Shown here piece after piece: positions 9,295-17,984 of a stretch of DNA of 64,000 nt. Within the stretch, counting starts at the first letter, position 1, and each line of letters opens with the position of its first letter. The DNA is taken from NCBI RefSeq assembly GCF_001952935.1, contig NZ_CP018319.1:481001-545000 (forward strand), read 5' to 3'. Origin of the DNA: Pseudomonas frederiksbergensis (lineage in GTDB: Bacteria > Pseudomonadota > Gammaproteobacteria > Pseudomonadales > Pseudomonadaceae). The position numbers and the translations under genes were made by a program. The notes below the pieces were generated by a model. That model had not been told where the DNA came from, did not search any database, and was given only the letters and a program-made list of their open reading frames with translations.

Positions 9295-9372
9295 TCGCGA
9301 GCAGGCTCGCTCCCACATTTGATCTGTGTCGTTCACAAATCCCCTGTGGGAGCGAGCCTGCTCGCGAAGGCA
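9295..9372. repeat. REPIN
   Basis: TCGCGAGCAGGCTCGCTCCCACA and its inverted copy GTGGGAGCGAGCCTGCTCGCGA flank a short loop between codA and the convergent DapF-like pseudogene. Confidence 0.88.
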
Positions 9373-9381
9373 ATCTTGAAT

Positions 9382-10374
9382 TCAATCCATCAACCGCGCC
9401 GTGCCGAACAACCTGACCCGACTCAACTCACCCTGCTCTTCCTCCAGAAGAATCGGCGCCGTACCGCCAGGCATGACCACCTTCACCTCCCCGGCACTGA
9501 CCCACCCCACCCGCCACGCCGCGCAAGCCACCGCACTGGCGCTGGTACCCGACGACGCTGTCGGCCCCTCTCCGCGCTCGAATACCCGCGCGACGACTCA
9601 TCCTTCAGATTCAAGCATCGCCCATTGCAGGTTGACGCCAGCAGCACACGGCTCCCCTGCCCCGGCCGGCATGGCGTAAGCGATACGCGTCAGCTCTTCG
9701 GACAACTCCGGTTCGCGCATTTGCTCATTGCTCGGTAATGCATCGGCGCTCTCTAAAAGCGTCACGCAATGCGGATTGCCGATACGCACGAACTGGCTGC
9801 GCGACCAGGAGAAATCAAGCGCCGACAACGCCTGCACATGGCTGACATCGCGATCGTTCAACAGCACGTCATCAACCCCTTTTGCCCCCACCGCGTCAGG
9901 CCCGAACGAGGGTTTGCCCAAATCCAGCCAGAACCCTTTCACACCCTCGACCTCGGCCGGTTTCACCGAAGTACCCACTGGCGAAACCGCATCAGCCTTG
10001 TCGTGATGAACCCTGAGCAAACAAACCTCATCCCCCGGCAGCCGCCCTTGCTCACTCAGGGCCTGAGAGAAAATCGTCAGCCCGTTGCCACTGCGCTCGG
10101 CCAGGGTGCCGTCGGTGTTGACGATCAGCAGGTCAAACGGTGGCAAGTCTTGAAACGGCCCGATCAGCAAGCCATCGCAACGATGATCCTTGCTACCCGG
10201 CGGTTGTGTACCGGGTGCCCAGCCACAAAAAGCCTCGATAGCCGAAACCGCCCATGCCGCGCGGGTTTGCGCAGCGCGACTGGCCTGCGCGGGTAAATCC
10301 ATACCTGCCCGGCGCACGGCGTCGGGCGCCACAACCGCATAGATATTGCCTCGAGCATCGTAGAACGGCGTCAT
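9382..10374 (-). pseudogene. DapF-like (diaminopimelate epimerase fold) gene interrupted by an in-frame TGA
   Basis: Codons 1-258 encode a DapF-fold N-terminal and central part, then a TGA at 9598-9600 stops translation. The same frame continues for 71 more codons with clear DapF C-terminal sequence (ARVFERGEGPTASSGTSASA, later VMPGGTAPILLEEE) to a second TGA at 9382. Restoring one codon gives a 330-residue protein. Both positions that hold catalytic cysteines in DapF are Ser here (ERSGNG for CGNG, SSGTSAS for ACGTGAC), so even the intact ancestor was probably not a canonical epimerase. CGA to TGA is the simplest origin. The gene is convergent with codA and divergent from the MFS gene. Confidence 0.8.
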
Positions 10375-10641
10375 GGTTCGGTCCTGAAGTCAGCCAGAAA
10401 GTGCCTGAAAAATGCATCAACGCTATTTCAACCGTCAATCTTTCCCTTCATCGAATAAAGCCTGAGGGGGATGGTCCATATCGCCTCCAACCGGACATTG
10501 ACGGCACTTGCGCTCGCGGCAGAGGGTCACGCTGTGCAACGATGGCGCCCTGCCTGACTGCCAATCCCGCGGACTGGATATCGAACCCTTACAGGTCGAT
10601 CACTGTCCCTTGGGTACGCGACGCTTTTGCCAAGGATTGAT

Positions 10642-11793
10642 ATGACCAACCTCAACACCCAAACCGCATTTGTTCCCGGACGCCTGGAGCAGATGTCCAC
10701 GCGCATCGCCTTTTTCATCGCCGGTTTCGGCATCGCTGCGTGGGCACCGCTGGTGCCTTATGCCAAGGCTCGGGCCGGGCTGGATGAAGGGACGCTCGGT
10801 TTGCTGCTGTTGTGCCTGGGGGTGGGGTCGATTCTGGCGATGCCGTTGGCGGGGCTTTTGGCCACGCGTTTCGGTTGTCGACGGGTGGTGAGCGCCGGGG
10901 TATTGCTGATCTGCGCGGCCCTGCCGCTGCTGGCGACGGTGACGTCGATTCCAGCGTTGATTGCTGCGTTGTTCATGTTCGGCGCGGGCCTTGGCACGGT
11001 GGATTCGACGGTGAACCTGCAAGCGGTGATCGTCGAGCGGGCCAGCGGCAAGACCATGATGTCGGGCTTCCATGGGCTGTTCAGCCTCGGCGGGATTGTC
11101 GGTGCGGCGGGCGTCAGCGCCCTGCTCGGCTTCGGGGTTTCACCGCTGGGAGCAACGCTGGTAGTGATCGTGATGCTGCTGATCGCCTTGGCCAAGGCCG
11201 CGCCGCACCTCTTGCCTTACGGCAGCGAAAGTTCGGGGCCGGCGTTTGCCGTTCCCCATGGCATCGTGCTGTTCATCGGCGGGATGTGTTTCATCGTGTT
11301 CCTCGCCGAAGGCGCGGCGCTCGACTGGAGCGCAGTGTTCCTGGCGCAGGAACGCGGGATCGACACCGCTTATGCGGGACTGGGTTACGCGGCGTTTGCG
11401 CTGACCATGACCGTCGGACGGTTGACCGGTGATTCGATCGTGCGTCGCCTCGGCGCCACGCGGGTGATTGTGTTCGGTGGGTTGACGGCCGCAGCGGGTC
11501 TGTTTGTAGCGACCTTCGCCCCGAGCTGGGAAGCGGCGCTGGTGGGTTATGCAATGTTGGGGGCGGGTTGTTCGAACATTGTGCCGGTGCTGTACACCGC
11601 CGTGGGCAAACAGACGGTGATGCCCCAAAGCGTCGCCGTACCGGCCATTACCACACTGGGTTATGCGGGGATTCTTGCGGGGCCTGCGTTGATCGGGTTT
11701 ATCGCCCATGGCAGCAGTTTGAGTTTTGCCTTCGGGTTGATGGCGGTGTTGCTGGTGGCGGTGGCTATTGGCGGAAAGGTGTTGAAAGTCTAA
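10642..11793 (+). CDS. MFS transporter, YbjJ-like
   Basis: An inner-membrane major facilitator protein of 383 residues with 12 predicted hydrophobic segments and a central hydrophilic loop near residue 195. The motif between TM2 and TM3 is short (ATRFGCRRVV). The overall pattern (FIAGFGIAAWAPLVPYAKARAGL at the start) resembles the YbjJ/FucP-like branch of putative exporters. The ATG at 10642 is preferred over an upstream TTG at 10627. The substrate is unknown. The roughly 270 bp upstream (10375-10641) holds nothing recognisable beyond promoter space shared with the DapF-like pseudogene. Confidence 0.85.
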   Translation: MTNLNTQTAFVPGRLEQMSTRIAFFIAGFGIAAWAPLVPYAKARAGLDEGTLGLLLLCLGVGSILAMPLAGLLATRFGCRRVVSAGVLLICAALPLLATVTSIPALIAALFMFGAGLGTVDSTVNLQAVIVERASGKTMMSGFHGLFSLGGIVGAAGVSALLGFGVSPLGATLVVIVMLLIALAKAAPHLLPYGSESSGPAFAVPHGIVLFIGGMCFIVFLAEGAALDWSAVFLAQERGIDTAYAGLGYAAFALTMTVGRLTGDSIVRRLGATRVIVFGGLTAAAGLFVATFAPSWEAALVGYAMLGAGCSNIVPVLYTAVGKQTVMPQSVAVPAITTLGYAGILAGPALIGFIAHGSSLSFAFGLMAVLLVAVAIGGKVLKV

Positions 11794-11797
11794 AAGC

Positions 11798-12008
11798 ATC
11801 GCGAGCAGGCTCACTCCCACAGGGATCTTCTGTGAACACAAAATTTGTGTACGGCATGGATCAAATGTGGGAGCGGGCTTGCTCGCGAAAGCGGTGTGTC
11901 AGGCGACGTCTTTATCAACTGGACGGCCGCCTTCGCGAGCAAGCCCGCTCCCACAGGGGATCTTCAATGAACACAAAACTTGTGTTCGGCATGGATCAAG
12001 TGTGGGCA
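11798..12008. repeat. Compound repeat: REP copies embedded in two ~58 bp direct repeats
   Basis: A REP arm at 11800-11820, then a complete REPIN at about 11870-11960. The flanks of the REPIN are direct repeats of one another: 11816-11874 and 11950-12006 both run CCCACAGGGATCTTC..TGAACACAAAA..TTGTGT.CGGCATGGATCAA.TGTGGG. The array fills the convergent gap between the MFS gene and fecA and ends 12 bp before the fecA stop codon. Confidence 0.85.
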
Positions 12009-12018
12009 GCCGGGTCTA

Positions 12019-14442
12019 TCAGAACCCGACGCTAGCCTGCACAAAGAACGTGCGCGGAGCGCCAACGTACATCCCCGAGTTGTTGTCGCTGGAACGGGTG
12101 AAGTACTGCTTGTCGAAAATGTTCTTCACCCCGGCACCGACTTTCAGGTTCGAAAGCGTCGCGCCGAAGTCATAACCGCCGCGTACGTTCCAGGTGACGT
12201 AACCCGGAATGTCGCCGTACTGGCCGTCCGCAGTGCCTTCGGTGATGTAGTTGCCGCTGAAACTGCCATCAGCGTTCACCGCCACGCCCGGCGAACGCTG
12301 CTTGGACTGGGCAAAGGCATCGAGGTTGTAGGTCCAGCGGTTGATGTCGTAACGCAGGCCGGCCGTCGCCACCTGACGCGAGTAGAACGGCAGGTCACGG
12401 CCCTTGAAGCCCGGGATCTCGCCTTCATAAACGGCGCGCGTGTAGGTGAAGCCGGCATTGGCGGTCAGTCCATCGAGCCGTGGGTCCAGCGCCGTCATGT
12501 CGTAGTGCACCGAGGCTTCAAGCCCCTGGTGCGTGGTCGCGCCGAGGTTGGTCCAGCCCGCATCGTTGCTGATGTATTGCAGCTCTTTATCGAAGTCGAT
12601 GTAGAACAGCGTCACTTCCCCGCCCCACACATCATTGTTGTAGCGCGTGCCGACCTCGTAGGTCTTGGCCTTTTCCGGTTCCAGGCCATTGGCGGGTTCG
12701 TCACCCGAGCCACCCTGGCCGAGCTGGAAATACTGCAGGCTGCCGAACGAGGTTTCGTAGTTGGCAAACAGCTTCCACTCTTCCGACACGTGATACATCA
12801 CGCTCAGGGCCGGCAGCGGCTCGTTGCTTTCGATGCTGCGGTTCTTTTCCGGCACAGGTCTGCCGGCGGTGTCGAGCACCGGGCGGTCGTGCCAGTCGGT
12901 GCTGATGTGTTCAAAGCGGATGCCGGGGGTGATGGTCCAGTTGCCGACGTCGATTTTGTTATCGACGTACACCGAGTTGGCTTCAGTGCCGCCGGTGCGG
13001 TCCTGATACACATGGCCGTCCGAGCTCCTGGTCGCGACCGGCTCGTTGTTGACCAGCGCCAGGCGGCTCGCCTCTTCGTGCATGCCTTCCTTGAGGTAGC
13101 GATAACCGACACTGACTTCCTGGGTGGTCGGGCCGACATCGAACACACGGGACACCCGCGGTTCAATCCCGAAGGTGTAGTAAGTACGCGGGAACGAGCC
13201 GAGGGTTTTCTGATCGCGAGCGGCGATGTTGCTGCCACGGAAGCTGTCGGAATAGTAAGTCAGCACTTCGGCCTGGGTGCGGTCGTCGATCTGCCGTACC
13301 CACTTGAACGAGACGTCCTTGCGGCGGCCGCTGAAGTTGTCGTTGTTGCGGTCGGACTGGTACGGATCGGCGTCGTACTGCGCCTGGGTCAGGCCGCCGG
13401 GCATGTCGGCGCTGGCGTCGTAGTAGTGAAAGTTGAGGCTGAAATCGTCGACATCGGTGGGTGCCCAGTGGGTCTTGAGGATCACGTCGTCGATGTCGTT
13501 GCCGTTGTTGCGTTCACGGTAACCGTTGCCGTTCACGCCCGAGTACAGCAGCGCCATGCCGATGCCGTTGTCCGCGGTGCCGCCGAGAAACGCCGTGTCG
13601 ATGTGCTTCCAGCCACCGTGCTGGGAAGTTTCCAGGGTCGAGCCGATTTCACCAGTGGCTTTCTCCGGAATCGCGCGAGTGACGAAGTTGATCACGCCAC
13701 CGACGTTCTGCGGCCCGTAACGCACGGACCCGGCGCCACGAACCACGTCGATGCTGTCGAGGTTGCCGGAGGAAATTGGCGCCATGGACAACTGCGGCTG
13801 GCCGTACGGGGCGAACGCTGCCGGCACGCCGTCAATCAACACGGTGGAACGTGGCGACAGGCGTGAAGTCAGGCCACGCACGCCGACGTTCAGGGAGATG
13901 TCGCTGCCGCCGGTGCCGTTGGCGTCCTGCACTTGCACACCGGGCACGCGCTTCAGCACGTCGCCGACGTTCATCGCGCCCTGCTCGACCATCGCCTCGC
14001 GGCGAATCACCGTACGCGCGCCGGGGTGGTTCTGCACCACAGCGGCATCGGCGTCACCGAGCCAGTTGCCGACCACCTTGATGTCGGTCACGCCCAGCTC
14101 CAAAGGGCCGTTGCCAGCGGAGGTCGGCGCCGGCATCAAGGTGACCGAACCTTCATCGATCTGGTATTGCAGACCGCTGCCGTGCAGCAGTTGACGCAGC
14201 GCGTCTTCTGGCGAAAGGTTGCCGTCCACCGCCGGGGCCTGTTTGCCGGCGACCAGCTCAGGGCTGAAGAACACCTGCAGCGAAGTTTGCTGACCCAGTT
14301 CACTCAGGGCCTGACCCAGAGGTTGCGCCGGGATGCGGATCGCGTCGGCGGCAAAAGCCTGGGGCAGTGCCGCAGTGACAGCCAGGGCGAGAGCGAGGCG
14401 TAACCAAGGTGATTTATTGTTTTTAGCGGTGGATTTTTTCAC
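12019..14442 (-). CDS. fecA: TonB-dependent ferric dicitrate receptor FecA
   Basis: An 807-residue outer-membrane transporter. It has a signal peptide (residues about 1-31, cleaved near QAFA), an STN signalling domain (about 35-110) that contacts FecR, a plug domain with RSTVLIDGVPAAFAPYGQPQ, and a 22-strand barrel ending in aromatic VGF. Many stretches match what I know of E. coli FecA, such as VVGNWLGDA, NGTGG, YDASADMPGGL, KIDVGNWTITPG and GVKNIFDKQYF. This is more specific than a generic siderophore-receptor call. It lies downstream of fecI-fecR on the same strand, the normal fec order, so its expression should depend on FecI and on Fur. Confidence 0.95.
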   Translation of the reverse strand: MKKSTAKNNKSPWLRLALALAVTAALPQAFAADAIRIPAQPLGQALSELGQQTSLQVFFSPELVAGKQAPAVDGNLSPEDALRQLLHGSGLQYQIDEGSVTLMPAPTSAGNGPLELGVTDIKVVGNWLGDADAAVVQNHPGARTVIRREAMVEQGAMNVGDVLKRVPGVQVQDANGTGGSDISLNVGVRGLTSRLSPRSTVLIDGVPAAFAPYGQPQLSMAPISSGNLDSIDVVRGAGSVRYGPQNVGGVINFVTRAIPEKATGEIGSTLETSQHGGWKHIDTAFLGGTADNGIGMALLYSGVNGNGYRERNNGNDIDDVILKTHWAPTDVDDFSLNFHYYDASADMPGGLTQAQYDADPYQSDRNNDNFSGRRKDVSFKWVRQIDDRTQAEVLTYYSDSFRGSNIAARDQKTLGSFPRTYYTFGIEPRVSRVFDVGPTTQEVSVGYRYLKEGMHEEASRLALVNNEPVATRSSDGHVYQDRTGGTEANSVYVDNKIDVGNWTITPGIRFEHISTDWHDRPVLDTAGRPVPEKNRSIESNEPLPALSVMYHVSEEWKLFANYETSFGSLQYFQLGQGGSGDEPANGLEPEKAKTYEVGTRYNNDVWGGEVTLFYIDFDKELQYISNDAGWTNLGATTHQGLEASVHYDMTALDPRLDGLTANAGFTYTRAVYEGEIPGFKGRDLPFYSRQVATAGLRYDINRWTYNLDAFAQSKQRSPGVAVNADGSFSGNYITEGTADGQYGDIPGYVTWNVRGGYDFGATLSNLKVGAGVKNIFDKQYFTRSSDNNSGMYVGAPRTFFVQASVGF

Positions 14443-14539
14443 GTCGAACGTAGTCCTGTGGATCGCAAGAGTGTGCGCCTGTTAATGCAAACCAGTTGCA
14501 GTTGGACAGGAAGACGATCAACTCAAAAAAAACCTGAAT

Positions 14540-15523
14540 TTATTTTGAAATTATTTCCTGACTGCCGTCATCGAGGGTACGCACGGCCACCGGCAGAATG
14601 CTCGGCAAGGCCTTGAGCAGTGCGTCGGTGTTGTCGGATTTGAACACGCTGGTCAGACGCAGATTGCCCACTTTGTCGTTGCCGACGGTGAGCGGCTTCT
14701 CTCGATAGCGCGAAACTTCCTCGGCGACGTCGCTGAGCCTGGCGTTGCTGAACACCAGTTTGCCGCTGCGCCAGGCGGTCAGCTCGGCAGGATTGACCGC
14801 GTAGGCAGCGGCCACTTTGCCTTGGGCATCGATGTGCGTGCCAAGACCGGCCGTGAGGCTGATGAAATCGCTGTCCGCCGCAGCGTGCCCCTGAACCTTG
14901 ACGGTGCCCTGCTCCACCACGACCCGGGTTTGGTCAGTGTCGCGGCGCACATCAAAACGGGTGCCGGTGACCGTGACCTTGCCGCTGCCCGCCTCGACCA
15001 CGAAGGGCCGGCGAGTGTCGTGCTCGACGCTGAACATCGCTTCGCCCTGCGTCAGCTCGATGCGGCGGCGGTCGTTTTCATAGCGCACCTCAACGCGGCT
15101 GCGGCTGTTCAAGTCGATCACCGAACCGTCCGGCAACGCCACATGACGTCGCTCGCCGAGGGCCGTGGAAAATTCGGCGGTGTAGATCGCCGGGTGATTC
15201 AAACCGCTGAACAACCCCAGGCCGAGCGCGACGGCCAACACGCTGGCCGCCACCGCATAACGCACCAGCGGACGACGCTTGCTGCGCACCGGCGGGGTTT
15301 CACACAAGGCTTGCAGACGCGCCGCCGGCAGCAAATCCGCTGCCGACCACAAGCCCTGGAGCAACTGGAATTCATCGCGATGCTGAGGGTGTTCGTCCAG
15401 CCAGGCTTCGAAATGCCGAGACTCTTCGACACTGATCGCAGGTTCCTGCAAACGCACAAACCACCGCGCCGCATCGTCGCGAACCGCTGTTTGCCCGCAC
15501 GCACAATCACGAGTATCCATCAT
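14540..15523 (-). CDS. fecR: FecR anti-sigma regulator
   Basis: An inner-membrane protein of 327 residues that relays FecA occupancy to FecI. The cytoplasmic N-terminal domain has the conserved WFVRLQEP and FEAWLDEHPQHRDEF. One TM helix follows at about 95-115 (YAVAASVLAVALGLGLFSGL), then the periplasmic FecR domain (YTAEFSTALGERRHVALPDGSVIDLNSRSR). The C-terminus carries the secretin/TonB short domain. The start at 15523 is preferred because AGGAAC precedes it; an adjacent ATG at 15520 is an alternative. It sits 40 bp after fecI and about 100 bp before fecA. Confidence 0.94.
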   Translation of the reverse strand: MMDTRDCACGQTAVRDDAARWFVRLQEPAISVEESRHFEAWLDEHPQHRDEFQLLQGLWSAADLLPAARLQALCETPPVRSKRRPLVRYAVAASVLAVALGLGLFSGLNHPAIYTAEFSTALGERRHVALPDGSVIDLNSRSRVEVRYENDRRRIELTQGEAMFSVEHDTRRPFVVEAGSGKVTVTGTRFDVRRDTDQTRVVVEQGTVKVQGHAAADSDFISLTAGLGTHIDAQGKVAAAYAVNPAELTAWRSGKLVFSNARLSDVAEEVSRYREKPLTVGNDKVGNLRLTSVFKSDNTDALLKALPSILPVAVRTLDDGSQEIISK

Positions 15524-15563
15524 GGAAGTTCCTGTTTGGCTGGGGATGAAAAGGCACCGCCGA

Positions 15564-16064
15564 TCATGGCTGCAATCCGTCAAGGCGGTCGCGCAGATGC
15601 CGCAGCGTGCGGATCATATACTTTTCCACCATGTTCTTGGACAGCCCCAGGCGTTCGGCGATTTCGGCCTGGGTCAGGCCTTCGATCTTCTGCCAGACAA
15701 ACACTTTGCGGCAGTTGACCGGCAACTCGGTGAGCGCCCGTTCGATGGAGTCAGCCAACTGGATCGCCTGCATGAAATGCTCCGGGTCGCCGGACGACGA
15801 CACACTGTGATCGATCGCCTCCGACTCCATGGCGCTCCGCCGATCCTCCCGCCGATAACCATCCACGGCGATGTTGCGCGCGGTCTGGTGCAAATACGCC
15901 CGAGGTTGTGCGACCGCCGCCGAATCGGACTCAAGCACCCTCACGAAGGTGTCGTGGGCCAGGTCCTCGGCCTGCTGACGATTTCTCAGGCGACGGGTCC
16001 AGGTCCCGACCAACTCTTCGTAATGCTCGAAAAAGCCGTGTCTGCGGGGCAGCTTGGGGGTCAT
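15564..16064 (-). CDS. fecI: ECF sigma factor FecI
   Basis: A 166-residue extracytoplasmic-function sigma factor. Region 2 (FFEHYEELVGTWTRRLRNRQQAEDLAHDTFVRVLE) and region 4 (ALTELPVNCRKVFVWQKIEGLTQAEIAERLGLSKNMVEKY) are complete. It directs RNA polymerase to the fecA promoter when released by FecR. First gene of the fecIRA run; a Fur-like inverted sequence lies 30-50 bp upstream. Confidence 0.95.
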   Translation of the reverse strand: MTPKLPRRHGFFEHYEELVGTWTRRLRNRQQAEDLAHDTFVRVLESDSAAVAQPRAYLHQTARNIAVDGYRREDRRSAMESEAIDHSVSSSGDPEHFMQAIQLADSIERALTELPVNCRKVFVWQKIEGLTQAEIAERLGLSKNMVEKYMIRTLRHLRDRLDGLQP

Positions 16065-16090
16065 TGCGATGTGCTGTGAAGACGGGGCGT

Positions 16091-16116
16091 GAATAGTAAT
16101 GCTTCCTATTAACCGG
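16091..16116 (-). promoter_or_regulatory. Probable Fur box upstream of fecI
   Basis: The AT-rich imperfect palindrome AATAGTAATGCTTCCTATT resembles the GATAATGATAATCATTATC Fur consensus. It lies in the right place for iron repression of fecI. Confidence 0.5.
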
Positions 16117-16240
16117 AAGCAACGGGATTAACCCGCCGCAGGAACCGGCCGTCGGAGCCGCTCAGTCAAGGAACGGCACCGACCGTAGCAGCTGGCAAAG
16201 CCTGCTGCTACGGATCGGATTACGGCTTAATTGATCGGCA

Positions 16241-16507
16241 CTACCTGTTCTCCTGCACGGAAACCTGCCCCTGCAACCGTCGTCCAACGACATCCAGCAA
16301 ATCACAGCCATCGCGCAATGAAGTCACCAACACCCGCGCCAGCTCACTGTGGACACCCTCGCCAAACGCAAAGCTCTCCAGCAGTTGCGTTGCGGTACGA
16401 ATGCGGTAGGCCGCCGTTTCATGCAACACATCCAGGGGTGCTTCAGTGTCGATCAGCAATGATGGGACGTTGCAGTCGACGCCGGTAACGGGCATGTATC
16501 GATCCAT
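16241..16507 (-). CDS. Small DUF3077-like Pseudomonas protein
   Basis: An 88-residue protein without signal peptide or membrane segment. The middle (LDVLHETAAYRIRTATQLLESFAF) resembles the helical core of the Pseudomonas DUF3077 group, whose function is unknown. A good ribosome site (GGAGG) lies 9 bases before the ATG. It starts 33 bp after the restored end of the DUF6124-like gene, a pairing that suggests co-transcription. The family call is from memory and moderate. Confidence 0.55.
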   Translation of the reverse strand: MDRYMPVTGVDCNVPSLLIDTEAPLDVLHETAAYRIRTATQLLESFAFGEGVHSELARVLVTSLRDGCDLLDVVGRRLQGQVSVQENR

Positions 16508-16540
16508 GACAAAAAACCTCCATTGGGAAAAGGCACACGA

Positions 16541-16926
16541 TTATTCAGCACTGGCAGTTGCACGACCTTCAGACGATCCCCGGGGCGGCTCCAGGTTGTC
16601 CAGCGCTCGATTGACCAGCAATTCCCCAGCGCGGACAGTTGCTGAATACCCACAATGACATGGCGACGAGGGCCTTCCAGCTCACGGGCAAGATCGGTGG
16701 CCATGACACTGAGGGAGGCAAGGGTTTCAGAGGCGTGACAGAGCAGAGCTTCCGTGTCGACATCCGGAACGACGGCGAAGAAATAGCTGGCAGATGCAGG
16801 ACGTGTGTGAGTGCGCAGGGGCACGCTGACGAGTTGTTCGGCGACTTTGGCGGGACGGGATGAATCGATGGTGTCGTTGGGAGAAACGTTTGGTGATTCT
16901 GCGGATTTGGTGGCGAATTTTTTCAT
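16541..16926 (-). pseudogene. DUF6124-like gene with a one-base frameshift
   Basis: The first about 103 codons encode a DUF6124-type protein (TEALLCHASETLASLSVMATDLARELEGPRRH, then VGIQQLSALG). At about 16622-16626, in a run of G, the frame is lost. The original frame goes on as unrelated sequence to 16453, while the +2 frame resumes the family ending (LLVNRALDNLEPP) and stops with TAA at 16541. One missing G explains it: CTGGGGAATTG instead of CTGGGGGAATTG. Either a real inactivating deletion or a homopolymer sequencing error. Function of the family is unknown. Confidence 0.65.
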
Positions 16927-17387
16927 AACAGAGCTCCTTGCAAAGTTAAAAATGCAAGTCCCACACTGCCAGCCGGGACAAGGCTGCTTACTGTACGCAT
17001 GTTATTTGAGAGGTAAATACATTAATAATAAATTTAACCTTGTTAATCAAACAATTGAACATCTGTGCAAAAGAATGTTTATAAGTGGTTAATATTCATA
17101 CATCCCTATTGAAGTCGATGACCGCAAAAAAAAATAGACGGTTCTGCCGTTTAAAACCGTGCCACACACAAAATCATTATTACTTCCTGATTTCTGTAAG
17201 AAAATTCCTTGATTTCCCCGCGCACCCCGTCATGAAACATTATTTAACGTTTGCCCACGTGCTTGCGACATTATTTTGCACATAATTCAGGCACTCAGGA
17301 TGAAGGGCTCTCTGAAACAACACCACCATCGTTACTCAGCTGTACCTGGGAGGTTTTCTCTAGCAATATACAAACGGTGATTTTTCA
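16927..17387. other. AT-rich intergenic region at the left edge of the acquired cassette
   Basis: About 460 bp with no supported gene. Base composition falls sharply from the GC-rich surroundings within this stretch, marking the left boundary of the foreign-looking segment. It must hold the promoters of the regulator (plus strand) and of the DUF6124-like gene (minus strand). A weak hairpin with a T-run on the minus strand (17126-17158) is the only structure noticed. No att-like repeat or integrase was found. Confidence 0.5.
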
Positions 17388-17984
17388 ATGCACAGAAAAG
17401 AAAAAACAGAAAACTTGAAAAATAATATTAAGTATTTGATAAAAAGCCGCGGAGAAACACAACTATCACTGTGCAACTCCATAGGCTTAACCAGAACCAC
17501 GATATATAACATATTGGAGGGCAAGGTTGTAAACGTTCAACAGACCACAATTCGCAAGATCTCTGATTTTTTCGGAGTATCCTACAAAGAAATAGAAAGC
17601 ATTGATTTTGAGAAGAAAGAGATAATAGAAAGTAGTATTTCCCTTCACGGAAACATGAACCCAGCAGCAGTCCCCATAATAAAAGAAAGCTTGCTTATTC
17701 AGAACCTGGACAAAAGAATCGGTGAGCTAGCGACACTTCACCCTTTGACGTACTATTTCGGCGCAGCGTGTAATTTAATCGGAGTTCTTCTTGAGAGCGA
17801 AATCAGTGGAGCCAATGAACCTGGAGATCTGCTGATAATAAACAAAGGACTTTTGAATGGCGATAGAGAAAAATTAATATATAACAAGACCACAAGAAAA
17901 TTATTTATAGCCAATGATTGCGCTCTTGCCTCTGATGTTTTCTGTGTAGTAGGGGAAATCGTTGAGGAAAGGTTTAATGATTAA
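17388..17984 (+). CDS. XRE-type regulator with S24/LexA-like C-terminal domain
   Basis: A 198-residue putative regulator. Residues about 12-70 form an HTH_XRE domain (IKSRGETQLSLCNSIGLTRTTIYNILEGK). The C-terminal part (about 115-198) reads like the beta-rich fold of phage repressors (EPGDLLIINKG, then NDCALASDVFCVVGEIVEE). However the usual Gly-x-Ser-Met nucleophile motif and the catalytic Lys are not evident, so self-cleavage is unlikely. The codon use is strongly A/T-rich and Lys/Ile/Asn-rich, unlike its neighbours. It overlaps the next gene, the transporter, by 8 bp, so the two are co-transcribed. It may sense a small ligand and regulate the cassette; this is inference. Confidence 0.75.
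   Translation: MHRKEKTENLKNNIKYLIKSRGETQLSLCNSIGLTRTTIYNILEGKVVNVQQTTIRKISDFFGVSYKEIESIDFEKKEIIESSISLHGNMNPAAVPIIKESLLIQNLDKRIGELATLHPLTYYFGAACNLIGVLLESEISGANEPGDLLIINKGLLNGDREKLIYNKTTRKLFIANDCALASDVFCVVGEIVEERFND

Noticed and set aside
11980..13866. Long open frame (about 628 codons) opposite fecA
   Set aside because: Antisense shadow of a strongly conserved receptor gene; high-GC third positions keep the opposite strand free of stops. No recognisable domains.
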